A stretch of 64,000 bases of DNA from Loripinus fragilis (lineage: Eukaryota; Mollusca; Bivalvia; Lucinida; Lucinidae): NCBI GenBank assembly GCA_964019695.1, contig OZ026524.1:32609664-32673663 (forward strand), in the 5' to 3' direction. Below the pieces are notes generated by a model that saw nothing but the letters and a program-made list of their open reading frames with translations, had not been told where the DNA came from and searched no databases. Below, one piece after another: positions 48,774-62,100 of the stretch (the stretch's first letter is position 1; every line of letters begins with the position of its first letter). Made by a program: the position numbers and the translations under genes.

Positions 48774-51419
48774 AGACTGTCTATTAGAGTAGCTACACTG
48801 TCTAATAGTGTTCCTAGACTGTCTTTTAGTGTAGCTAGATTGTCTATCAATATAGCTACACTGTCTATTAGTTTTCATAGACGGTCTGTTAGTGTAGCTA
48901 GACTGTCTACTAGTGTAGCTACATTGTCTATTGATGTTCCTAGACTGTCCGTTAGTGAAGCTAGATTGTCTATCAATGTAGCTACACTGTCTCTTAGTTT
49001 TCTTATACTGTCTGTTAGTGTAGCTACACTGTCTATTAGTGTTCATATACTGTCTGTTAGTGTAGCTAGACTGTCTATCAGTGAAGCTACACTGTCTAAT
49101 AATGTTCCTAGACTGTCTATTAGTGTAGCTAGATTGTCTATTAGTGTAGCTACACTGTCTAATAGTGTTCCTAGACTGTCTATTAGTGTAGCTAGACTGT
49201 CTATTAGTGTAGCTACACTGTCTAATAGTGTTCCTAGACTGTCAACTGATGTATATAGACTGTCTATTAGTGTAGCTACACTGTGTAAAAGTGTTCCTAG
49301 ACTGTCTATTAGTGTAGCTAGATTTTGTATCAATATAGCTACACTGTCTATTAGTTTTCATAGACGGTCTGTTGGTGTAGCTAGACTGTCTACTAGTGTA
49401 GCTACATTGTCTATTGATGTTCCTAGACAGCCCGTTAGTGTAGCTAGATTGTCTATCAATGTAGCTACACTGTCTTTTAATTTTCTAATACTGTCTGTTA
49501 GAGTAGCTACACTGTCTATTTGTTTTCATCGACGGTCTATTAGTTAGCTAAACTGTCTATTAGAGTTCAAAGACTGTCTGTTAGTATAGCTAGACTGTCT
49601 ATTAGTGTAGCTACACTGTCTAATAGTGTTCCTAGACTGTCTATTAGTGTAGCTAGACTGTCTACTAGTGTAGCTACACTGTCTAATAGTGTTCCTAGAC
49701 TGTCTATTAGTGTAGCTAGATTGTCTATCAATATAGCTAAATTGTCTATTAGTTTTCCTATACTGTCTGTTAGTGTAGCTAGACAGTCTACTAGTGTAGC
49801 TAAATTGTCTATTAGTGTTCCTAGACTGTCTATTAGTATAGCTAGACTGTCTATTAGAGTAGCTAGATTGTCTATCAATATAGCTACACTGTCTATTAGT
49901 TTTCCTATACTGTATCTGAGTGTAGCTAGACTGTCTACTAGTGCAGCTACATGGTCTATTGATGTTCCTAGACTATCCGTTAGTGTAGCTAGATTGTCTA
50001 TCAATGTAGCTACACTGTCTATTAGTTTTCTTATACTGTCTGTTAGAGTAGCTACACTGTCTATTTGTTTTCATCGACGGTCTATAAGTTAGCTACACTG
50101 TCTATTAGAGTTCATAGACTGTCTGTTAGTATAGCTAGACTGTCTATTAGTGTAGCTACACTGTCTAATAGTGTTCATAGACTGTCTATTAGTGTAGCTA
50201 GACTATATACTAGTGTAGCTACACTGTCTTATAGTGTTCCCAGACTGTCTATTAGTGTAGCTAGACTGTCCATTAGTGTAGCTACACTGTCTATTAGAGT
50301 AGCTACACTGTCTAATAGTGTTCCTAGACTGTCTGTTAGTGTAGCTAGACTGTCTGTTAGTGTAGCTACACTGTCTTATAGTGTTCATAGACTGTCCATT
50401 TGTGTAGCTAGATTGTCTATTAGTGTAGCTACACTATCTAATAGTGTTCCTAGACTGACTACTAGTGTAGCTAGACTGTCTATTAGAGTAGCTACACTTT
50501 CTAATAGAGTTCCTAGACTGTCTTTTAGTGTAGCTAGATTGTCTATCAATATAGCTACACTGTCTATTAGTTTTCATAGACGGTCTGTTAGTGTAGCTGG
50601 ACTGTCTACTAGTGTAGCTGCATTGTCTATTGATGTTCCTAGACTGTCCGTTAGTGAAGCTAGATTGTCTATCAATGTAGCTACACTGTCTCTTAGTTTT
50701 CTTATACTATCTGTTAGTGTAGCTACACTGTCTATTAGTGTTCATATACTGTCTGTTAGTGTAGCTAGACTGTCTATCAGTGTAGCTACACTGTCTAATA
50801 GTGTTCCTAGATTGTCTATTAGTGTAGCTAGATTGTCCATTAGTGTAGCTAAACTGTCTAATAGTGTTCCTAGTCTGTTTATTAGTGTAGCTAGACCGTC
50901 TATTAGAGTAGCTAGATTGTCTATCAATATAGCTACACTGTCTATTAGTTTTCCTATACTGTATGTTAGTGTAGCTAGACTGTCTACTAGTGTAGCTACA
51001 TTGTCTATTGATGTTCCTAGACTGTCCGTTAGTGTAGCTAGATTGTCTATCAATGTAGCTACACTGTCTATAAGTTTTCTTATACTGTCTGTTAGAGTAG
51101 CTACACTGTCTATTTGTTTTCATCAACGGTCTATTAGTTAGCTAAACTGTCTATTAGAGTTCAAAGACTGTCTGTTAGTGTAGCTAGACTGTCTATTAGT
51201 GTAGCTACACTGTTTAATAGTGTTCCTAGACTGTCTATTAGTGTAGCTAGACTGTCTACTAGTGTAGCTACACTGTCTTATAGTGTTCCTAGACTGTCTA
51301 TTAGTGTAGCTAGACTGTCTATTAGTGTAACTACTATGTCTAATAGTGTTCCTAGACTGTCTATTAGTGTAGGTAGACTGTCTATTAGAGAAGCTACACT
51401 GTCTATTAGTGTTCATAGA

Positions 51420-54400
51420 CTGTCTGTTAGTGTAGCTACACTGTCTATTAATGTAGCTACACTGTCTTATAGTGTTCCTAGACTGTCTATTAGTGTAGCT
51501 AGATTGTCTATTAGTGTATCTACACTGTCTTAAAGTGTTCCTAGACTGTCTATTAGTGTAGCTAGACTGTCTATTAGTGTAGCTACACTGTCTTTTAGTG
51601 TTCATAGACTGTCTGTTACTGAAGCTAGACTGTGTATTAGTGTAGCTACACTGTCTTATAGTGTTCATAGACTGTCTACTAGTGTAGCTAGACTGTCTAT
51701 TAGAGTAGCTACACTGTCTAATAGTGTTCCTCGACTGTCTTTTAGTGTAGCTAGATTGTCTATCAATATAGCTACACTGTCTATTAGTTTTCATGGACGG
51801 TCTGTTAGTGTAGCTAGACTGTCTACTAGTGTAGCTACATTGTCTATTGATGTTCCTAGACTGTCCGTAAGTGAAGCTAGATTGTCTATCAATGTAGTTA
51901 CACTGTCTCTTAGTTTTCTTATACTGTCTGTTAGTGTAGCTACACTGTCTATTAGTGTTCATATACTGTCTGTAAGTGTAGCTAGACTGTCTATCAGTGT
52001 AGCTATTCTGTCTAATAATGTTCCTAGACTGTCTATTAGTGTAGCTAGATTGTCTATTAGTGAAGCTACACTGTCTAATAGTGTTCCTAGACTGTCTATT
52101 AGTGTAGCTAGACTGTCTATTAGTGTAGCTACACTGTCTAATAGTGTTCCTAGACTGTCTATTAGTGCAGCTAGACTGTCTATTAGTGTAGCTACACTGT
52201 CTAATAGTGTTCCTAGACTGTCTACTAGTGTAGATAGACTGTCTATTAGTGTAGCTACACTAGTCTAATAGTGTTCCTAGACTGTCTATTAGTGTAGCTA
52301 GATTTTGTATCAATATAGCTACACTGTCTATTAGTTTTCATAGACGGTCTGTTAGTGTAGCTAGACTGTCTACTAGTGTAGCTACATTGTCTATTGATGT
52401 TCCTAGACTGTCCGTTAGTGAAGCTAGATTGTCTATCAATGTAGCTACACTGTCTCTTAGTTTTCTAATACTGTCTGTTAGTGTAGCTACACTGTCTATT
52501 AGTGTTCATATACTGTCTGTTAGTGTAGCTAGACCGTCTATCATTGTAGCTACACTGTCTAATAATGTTCCTTGACTGTCTATTAGTGTAGCTAGATTGT
52601 CTATTAGTGTAGCTACACTGTCTAATAGTGTTCCTAGACTGTCTATTAGTGCAGCTAGACTGTCTATTAGTGTAGCTACACTGTCTAATAGTGTTCCTAG
52701 ACTGTCTAATAGTGTAGATAGACTGTCTATTAGTGTAGCTACACTAGTCTAATAGTGTTCCTAGACTGTCTATTAGTGTAGCTAGATTTTGTATCAATAT
52801 AGCTACACTGTCTATTAGTTTTCATAGACGGTCTGTTAGTGTAGCTAGACTGTCTACTAGTGTAGCTACATTGTCTATTGATGTTCCTAGACTGTCCGTT
52901 AGTGTAGCTAGATTGTCTATCAATGTAGCTACATTGTCTTTTAATTTTCTTATACTGTCTGTTAGAGTAGCTACACTGTCTATTAGTGTTCATAAACTTC
53001 TGTTCGTGTAGCTAGACTGTCTATTAATGTAGCTACACTGTCTAATAGTGTTCCTAGACTGTCTATTAGTGTAGCTAGATTGTCTATCAATATAGCTACA
53101 CTGTCTATTAGTTTTCCTATACTGTCTGTTAGTGTAGCTAGACTGCGTACTAGTGTAGCTACATTGTCTATAAGTGTTTCTAGACTGTCTATTAGTATAG
53201 CTAGACTGTCTATTAGCGTAGCTAGATTGTCTATCAATATAGCTACACTGTCTATTAGTTCTCCTATACTGTATGTTAGTGTAGCTAGACTGTCTACCAA
53301 TGTAGCTACACTGTCTATTAGTTATCTTATACTGTCTGTTAGAGTAGCTAAACTGTCTATTTGTTTTCATCGACGGTCTATTAGTTAGCAACACTGTCTA
53401 TTAGAGTTCATAGACTGTCTGTTAGTATAGCTAGACTGTCTATTAGAGTAGCTACACTGTCTAATAGTGTTCCTAGACTGTCTTTTAGTGTAGCTAGACT
53501 GTCTACTAGTGTAGCTACACTGTCTTATAGTGTTCCTAGACTGTCTATTAGTGTAGCTACACTGTCTAATAGTGTTCCTAGACTGTCTATTAGTGTAGCT
53601 AGACTGTCTATTAGAGTAGCTACACTGTCTAATAGTGTTCCTAGACTGTCTATTAGTGTAGCTACACTGTCTAATAGTGTTCGAAGACTGTCTGTTAGCG
53701 TAACTAGATTGTTTATCAATGTAGCTACACTGTCAATTTGTTTTCATAGACGGTCTATTAGAGAAGCTACACTGTCTATAAGTGTTCATAGACTGTCTGT
53801 TAGTGTAGCTAGACTGTCTATTAATGTAGCTACACTGTCTTATAGTGTTCCTAGATTGTCTATTAGTGTAGCTAGATTGTCTACTAGTGTAGCTACACTG
53901 TCTTATTGTGTTCCTAGACTGTCTATTAGTGTAGCTAGACTGTCTATTAGTGTAGCTACACTGTCTATTAGTGTTCATAGACTGTCTGTTAGTGTAGCTA
54001 GACTGTCTATTAATGTAGCTACACTGTCTTATAGTGTTCCTAGATTGTCTATTAGTGTAGCTAGATTGTCTATTAGTGTAGCTACACTGTCTTATTGTGT
54101 TCCTAGACTGTCTATTAGTGTAGCTAGATTGTCTATCAATACAGCTACACTGTCTATAAGTTTTTATAGACGGTCTGTTAGTGTAGCTAGACTGTCTACT
54201 AGTGTAGCTTCATTGTCTATTGATGTTCCTAGACTGTCCGTAAGTGAAGCTAGATTGTCTATCAATGTAGCTACACTGTCTATTAGTTTTCTTATACTGT
54301 CTGTTAGAGTAGCTACACTGTCTATTAGTGTTCATATACTGTCTGTCAGTGTAGCTAGACTGTCTATCAGTGTAGCTACACTGTCTAATAGTGTTCCTAG

Positions 54401-54569
54401 ACTGTCTATTAGTGTAGCTTGGTTGTCTATTAGTGTAGCTACACTGTCTAATAGTGTTCCTAGACTGTCTATTAGTGTAGCTACATTGTCTAATAGTGTT
54501 CCTAGACTGTCTACTAGTGTAGCTAGACTGTCCATTAGTGTAGCTACACTGTCTAATAGTGTTCCTAGA
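51420..54569 (+). repeat. Module Y', left copy (4341-bp offset)
   Basis: About 3.15 kb repeated at 55761-58910. Shared private differences include CATGGACGGTC (51792 and 56133), GCTACACTAGTCTAATAG twice per copy, ACTGCGTACTAG (53144 and 57485), TAGTTATCTTATACTG (53317 and 57658) and AATACAGCTACAC (54139 and 58480). The copies look essentially identical where I compared them, so this is one of the youngest events in the window. Confidence 0.93.
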
Positions 54570-55741
54570 CTATCTATTAGTGTAGCTAGACTGTCTACTT
54601 GTGTAGCTACAGTGTCTTATAGTGTTCCTAGACTGTCTATTAGTGTAGCTAGACTGTCTTTTAGAGTAGCTACACTGTCTAATAGTGTTCCTAGACTGTC
54701 TATTAATGTAGCTAGACTGTCTATTAGAGTAGCTACACTGTCTAATAGTGTTCCTAGTCTGTCTATCAGTGTTCCTACACTGTCTAATAGTGTTTCTAGA
54801 CTGTCTGTTAGCGTAACTAGATTGTTTATCAATATAGCTACACTGTCTATTTGTTTTCATAGACGGTCTATTAGAGAAGCTACACTGTCTATTAGTGTTC
54901 ATAGACTGTCTGTTAGTGTAGCTAGACTGTTTATTTATGTAGCTACACTGTCTTATAGTGTTCCTAGACTGTCTATTAGTGTAGCTAGATTGTCTATTAG
55001 TGTAGCTACACTCTCTTATAGTGATCCTATACTGTCTATTAGTGTAGCTAGACTGTCTATTAGTGTAGCTTCACTGTCTATTAGTGGTTATAGACTGTCT
55101 GTTAGTGTAGCTAGACTGTCTATTAGTGTAGCTACACTGTCTTATAGTGTTCCTAGACTGTCTATTAGTGTAGCTAGATTGTCTATTAGTGTAGCTACAC
55201 TGTCTAATAGTGTTTCTAGACTGTCTACTAGTGTATCTAGGCTGTCTATTAGAGTAGCTACACTGTCTAATAGTGTTCCTAGACTGTCTATTAGTGTAGC
55301 TAAATTGTCTATCAGTATAGCTACACTGTCTATTAGTTTCATAGACGGTCTGCTAGTGTAGCTAGACTGTCTACTAGTGTAGCTACATTGTCTATTTATG
55401 TTCCTAGACTGTCCGATAGTGAAGCTAGATTGTCTATCATTGTAGCTACACTGTCTATTAGTTTTCTTATACTGTCTGTTAGAGTAGCTAAACTGTCTAT
55501 TAGTGTTCATATACTGTCTGTTAGCTAGACTTTCTATCAGTGTAATTTCACTGTCTAAAAGTGTTCCTAGACTGTCTTTTAGTGTAGCTTGACTGTCTAT
55601 TAGTGTAGCTACACTGTCTAATAGTGTTCCTAGACTGTCTACTAGTGTAGCTAGACTGTCTATTAGTGTAGCTACACTGTCTAATAGTGTTCCTAGTCTG
55701 TCTATTAGTGTAGCTAGATTGTGTATCAATATAGCTACACT
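54568..55741 (+). repeat. Long-range paralogue of 17990-18972 (module X')
   Basis: Near-identical to 17990-18972, with about 190 bp more internal satellite (about 55306-55500). It lies between two copies of the 3.15-kb Y' block (51420-54569 and 55761-58910). Confidence 0.9.
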
Positions 55742-55760
55742 GTCTAATAGTGTTCCTAGA

Positions 55761-58700
55761 CTGTCTGTTAGTGTAGCTACACTGTCTATTAATGTAGCTA
55801 CACTGTCTTATAGTGTTCCTAGACTGTCTATTAGTGTAGCTAGATTGTCTATTAGTGTATCTACACTGTCTTAAAGTGTTCCTAGACTGTCTATTAGTGT
55901 AGCTAGACTGTCTATTAGTGTAGCTACACTGTCTTTTAGTGTTCATAGACTGTCTGTTACTGAAGCTAGACTGTGTATTAGTGTAGCTACACTGTCTTAT
56001 AGTGTTCATAGACTGTCTACTAGTGTAGCTAGACTGTCTATTAGAGTAGCTACACTGTCTAATAGTGTTCCTCGACTGTCTTTTAGTGTAGCTAGATTGT
56101 CTATCAATATAGCTACACTGTCTATTAGTTTTCATGGACGGTCTGTTAGTGTAGCTAGACTGTCTACTAGTGTAGCTACATTGTCTATTGATGTTCCTAG
56201 ACTGTCCGTAAGTGAAGCTAGATTGTCTATCAATGTAGTTACACTGTCTCTTAGTTTTCTTATACTGTCTGTTAGTGTAGCTACACTGTCTATTAGTGTT
56301 CATATACTGTCTGTAAGTGTAGCTAGACTGTCTATCAGTGTAGCTATTCTGTCTAATAATGTTCCTAGACTGTCTATTAGTGTAGCTAGATTGTCTATTA
56401 GTGAAGCTACACTGTCTAATAGTGTTCCTAGACTGTCTATTAGTGTAGCTAGACTGTCTATTAGTGTAGCTACACTGTCTAATAGTGTTCCTAGACTGTC
56501 TATTAGTGCAGCTAGACTGTCTATTAGTGTAGCTACACTGTCTAATAGTGTTCCTAGACTGTCTACTAGTGTAGATAGACTGTCTATTAGTGTAGCTACA
56601 CTAGTCTAATAGTGTTCCTAGACTGTCTATTAGTGTAGCTAGATTTTGTATCAATATAGCTACACTGTCTATTAGTTTTCATAGACGGTCTGTTAGTGTA
56701 GCTAGACTGTCTACTAGTGTAGCTACATTGTCTATTGATGTTCCTAGACTGTCCGTTAGTGAAGCTAGATTGTCTATCAATGTAGCTACACTGTCTCTTA
56801 GTTTTCTAATACTGTCTGTTAGTGTAGCTACACTGTCTATTAGTGTTCATATACTGTCTGTTAGTGTAGCTAGACCGTCTATCATTGTAGCTACACTGTC
56901 TAATAATGTTCCTTGACTGTCTATTAGTGTAGCTAGATTGTCTATTAGTGTAGCTACACTGTCTAATAGTGTTCCTAGACTGTCTATTAGTGCAGCTAGA
57001 CTGTCTATTAGTGTAGCTACACTGTCTAATAGTGTTCCTAGACTGTCTAATAGTGTAGATAGACTGTCTATTAGTGTAGCTACACTAGTCTAATAGTGTT
57101 CCTAGACTGTCTATTAGTGTAGCTAGATTTTGTATCAATATAGCTACACTGTCTATTAGTTTTCATAGACGGTCTGTTAGTGTAGCTAGACTGTCTACTA
57201 GTGTAGCTACATTGTCTATTGATGTTCCTAGACTGTCCGTTAGTGTAGCTAGATTGTCTATCAATGTAGCTACATTGTCTTTTAATTTTCTTATACTGTC
57301 TGTTAGAGTAGCTACACTGTCTATTAGTGTTCATAAACTTCTGTTCGTGTAGCTAGACTGTCTATTAATGTAGCTACACTGTCTAATAGTGTTCCTAGAC
57401 TGTCTATTAGTGTAGCTAGATTGTCTATCAATATAGCTACACTGTCTATTAGTTTTCCTATACTGTCTGTTAGTGTAGCTAGACTGCGTACTAGTGTAGC
57501 TACATTGTCTATAAGTGTTTCTAGACTGTCTATTAGTATAGCTAGACTGTCTATTAGCGTAGCTAGATTGTCTATCAATATAGCTACACTGTCTATTAGT
57601 TCTCCTATACTGTATGTTAGTGTAGCTAGACTGTCTACCAATGTAGCTACACTGTCTATTAGTTATCTTATACTGTCTGTTAGAGTAGCTAAACTGTCTA
57701 TTTGTTTTCATCGACGGTCTATTAGTTAGCAACACTGTCTATTAGAGTTCATAGACTGTCTGTTAGTATAGCTAGACTGTCTATTAGAGTAGCTACACTG
57801 TCTAATAGTGTTCCTAGACTGTCTTTTAGTGTAGCTAGACTGTCTACTAGTGTAGCTACACTGTCTTATAGTGTTCCTAGACTGTCTATTAGTGTAGCTA
57901 CACTGTCTAATAGTGTTCCTAGACTGTCTATTAGTGTAGCTAGACTGTCTATTAGAGTAGCTACACTGTCTAATAGTGTTCCTAGACTGTCTATTAGTGT
58001 AGCTACACTGTCTAATAGTGTTCGAAGACTGTCTGTTAGCGTAACTAGATTGTTTATCAATGTAGCTACACTGTCAATTTGTTTTCATAGACGGTCTATT
58101 AGAGAAGCTACACTGTCTATAAGTGTTCATAGACTGTCTGTTAGTGTAGCTAGACTGTCTATTAATGTAGCTACACTGTCTTATAGTGTTCCTAGATTGT
58201 CTATTAGTGTAGCTAGATTGTCTACTAGTGTAGCTACACTGTCTTATTGTGTTCCTAGACTGTCTATTAGTGTAGCTAGACTGTCTATTAGTGTAGCTAC
58301 ACTGTCTATTAGTGTTCATAGACTGTCTGTTAGTGTAGCTAGACTGTCTATTAATGTAGCTACACTGTCTTATAGTGTTCCTAGATTGTCTATTAGTGTA
58401 GCTAGATTGTCTATTAGTGTAGCTACACTGTCTTATTGTGTTCCTAGACTGTCTATTAGTGTAGCTAGATTGTCTATCAATACAGCTACACTGTCTATAA
58501 GTTTTTATAGACGGTCTGTTAGTGTAGCTAGACTGTCTACTAGTGTAGCTTCATTGTCTATTGATGTTCCTAGACTGTCCGTAAGTGAAGCTAGATTGTC
58601 TATCAATGTAGCTACACTGTCTATTAGTTTTCTTATACTGTCTGTTAGAGTAGCTACACTGTCTATTAGTGTTCATATACTGTCTGTCAGTGTAGCTAGA

Positions 58701-58910
58701 CTGTCTATCAGTGTAGCTACACTGTCTAATAGTGTTCCTAGACTGTCTATTAGTGTAGCTTGGTTGTCTATTAGTGTAGCTACACTGTCTAATAGTGTTC
58801 CTAGACTGTCTATTAGTGTAGCTACATTGTCTAATAGTGTTCCTAGACTGTCTACTAGTGTAGCTAGACTGTCCATTAGTGTAGCTACACTGTCTAATAG
58901 TGTTCCTAGA
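55761..58910 (+). repeat. Module Y', right copy
   Basis: Second copy of 51420-54569. After 58910 it continues into a different module (GATTGTGTATCAATATAGC), while the left copy continues into module X'. Confidence 0.93.
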
Positions 58911-59134
58911 CTGTCTATTAGTGTAGCTAGATTGTGTATCAATATAGCTACACTGTCTATTAGGTTTCATAGACGGTCTGTTAGTGTAGCTAGACTGTCG
59001 ACTAGTGTAGCTATATTGTCTATTGATGTTCCTAGACTGTCCGTTAGTGTAGCTAGATTGTCTATCAATGTAGCTACACTGTCTTTTAATTTTCTTATAC
59101 TGTCTGTAAGAGTAGCTACACTGTCTATCAGTGT

Positions 59135-62100
59135 TCATATACTGTCTGTTCGTGTAGCTTGACTGTCTATTAGTGTAGCTACACTGTCTAATAGTGTTCC
59201 TAGACTGTCTATTAGTGTAGCTAGATTGTCTATCAATATAGCTACACTGTCTATAAGTTTTCCTATACTGTCTGTTAGTGTAGCTAGACTGTCTACTAGT
59301 GTAGCTTCATTGTCTATTAGTGTTCCTAGACTGTCTATTAGTGTAGCTAGACTGTCTATTAGAGTAGCTAGATTGTCTATCAATATAGCTACACTGTCTA
59401 TTAGTTTTCCTATACTATATGTTAGAGTAGCTACACTGTCTATTTGTTTTCATCGACGGTCTATTAGTTATCTACACTGTCTATTACAGTTCATAGACTG
59501 TCTGTTAGTGTAGCTAGACTGTCTATTAGTGTAGCTACACTGTCTAATAGTGTTCCTAGACTGTCTATTAGTATAGCTAGACTTTCTACTAGTGTAACTA
59601 CACTGTCTTATAGTGTTCCTAGACTGTCTATTAGTGTAGCTAGACTGTCTATTAGTGTAGCTACACTGTCTAAGGGTGTTCCTAGACTGTCTATTACTGC
59701 AGCTAGACTGTCTATTAGAGTAGCTACACTGTCTAATAGTGTTCGTAGACTGTCTATTAGTGCAGCTACACTGTCTAATAGTGTTCCTAGACTGTCTCTT
59801 AGCGTAACTAGATTGTTTATCAATGTAGCTACGCTATCTAGTTGTTTTCATAGACGGTCTTTTAGAGAAGCTACACTGTCTATTAGTGTTCATAGACTGT
59901 CTGTTAGTGTAGCTACACTGTCTATTAATGTAGCTACACTGTCTTATAGTGTTTCTAGACTGTCTATTAGTGTAGCTAGAGTGTCTATTAGTGTAGCTAA
60001 ACTGTCTTATAATGGTCCTAGACTGTGTATTAGTGTTGCTAGACTGTCTATTAGTGTAGCTACACTGTCTTTTAGTGTTAATAGACTGTCTGTTAGTGTA
60101 GCTAGACTGTCTATAAGTGTAGCTACACTGTCTTATAGTGTTCTTAGACTGTCTATTAGTGTAGCTAGATTGTCTATTAGTGTAGCTACACTATCTAATA
60201 GTGTTCCTAGACTGTCTACTAGTGTAGCTAGACTGTCTATTAATATAGCTACACTGTCTATTAGTTTTCATAGACGGTCTGTTAGTGTAGCTAGACTGTC
60301 TACTAGTGTAGCTACATTAGCTATTGATGTTTTTAGACTGTCCGTTAGTGAAGCTAGATTGTCTATCAATGTAGCTACACTGTCTCTTAGTTTTCTTATA
60401 CTGTCTGTTAGTGTAGCTACACTGTATTGTCTGTTAGTGTAGCTAGACTGTCTATCAGTGTAGCTACACTGTCTAATAGTGTTCCTAGACTGTCTATTAG
60501 TGTAGCTAGATTGTCTATTAGTGTAGCTACACTGTCTAATAGTGTTCCTAGATTGTGTATTAGTGTAGCTAGACTGTCTATTAGTGTAGCTACACTGTCT
60601 AATAGTGTTCCTAAACTGTCTACTAGTGTAGATAGACTGTCTATTAGTGTAGCTACACTGTCTAATAGTGTTCCTAAACTGTCTACTAGTGTAGCTAGAC
60701 TGTCTATCAATATAGCTACACTGTCTATTAGTTTTCATAGACGGTCTGTTAGTGTAGCTAGACTGTCTACTAGTGTAGCTACATTGTCTATTGATGTTCC
60801 TAGACTGTCTATTAGTGTAGCTAGATTGTCTATTAGTGTAGCTACACTGTCTTATTGTGTTCCTAGACTGTCTATTAGTGTAGCTAGACTGTCTATTAGT
60901 GTAGCTACACTGTCTATTAGTGTTCATAGACTGTCTGTTAGTGTAGCTAGACTCTCTATTAGTGTAGCTACACTGTCTTATAGTGTTACTAGACTGTCTA
61001 TTAATGTAGATAGATTGTCTATTAGTGTAGCTACACTGTCTAATAGTGTTCCTAGACTGTCTACTAGTGTAGCTAGACTGTCTATTAGAGTAGCTACACC
61101 GTCTAATAGTGTCAATAGACTGTCTATTAGTGTAGCTAGATTGTCTATCAATACAGCTACACTGTCTATTAGTTTTTATAGACGGTCTGTTAGTGTAGCT
61201 AGACTGTCTACTAGTGTAGCTTCATTGTCTATTGATGTTCCTAGACTATCCGTAAGTGAAGCTAGATTGTCTATCAATGTAGCTACACTGTCTATTAGTT
61301 TTCTTATACTGTCTGTTAGAGTAGCTACACTGTCTATTAGTGTTCATATACTGTCTGTTAGTGTAGCTAGACTGTCTATCAGTGTAGCTACACTGTCTAA
61401 TAGTGTTCCTAGACTGTCTATTAGTGTAGCTAGGTTGTCTATTAGTGTAGCTACACTGTCTAATAGTGTTCCTAGACTGTCTATTAGTGTAGCTACATTG
61501 TCTAATAGTGTTCCTAGACTGTCTACTAGTGTAGCTAGACTGTCCATTAGATTAGCTACACTGTCTAATAGTGTTCCTAGACTGTCTATTAGTGTAGCTA
61601 GATTGTGTATCAATATAGCTACACTGTCTATTAGTTTTCATAGACGGTTTGTTAGTGTAGCTAGACTGTCGACTAGTGTAGCTACATTGTCTATTGATGT
61701 TCCTAGACTGTCCGTTAGTGTAGCTAGATTGTCTATCAATGTAGCTACACTGTCTTTTAATTTTCTTATACTGTGTGTTAGAGTAGCTACACTGTCTATC
61801 AGTGTTCATATACTGTCTGTTCGTGTAGCTGGACTGTCTATTAGTGTAGCTACACTGTCTAATAGTGTTCCTAGACTGTCTATTAGTGTAGCTAGATTGT
61901 CTATCAATATAGCTTCACTGTCTATAAGTTTTCCTATACTGTCTGTTAGTGTAGCTAGACTGTCTACTAGTGTAGCTTCATTGTCTATTAGTGTTCCTAG
62001 ACTGTCTATTAGTGTAGCTAGACTGTCTATTAGAGTAGCTAGATTGTCTATCAATATAGCTACACTGTCTATTAGTTTTCCTATACTGTATGTTAGAGTA

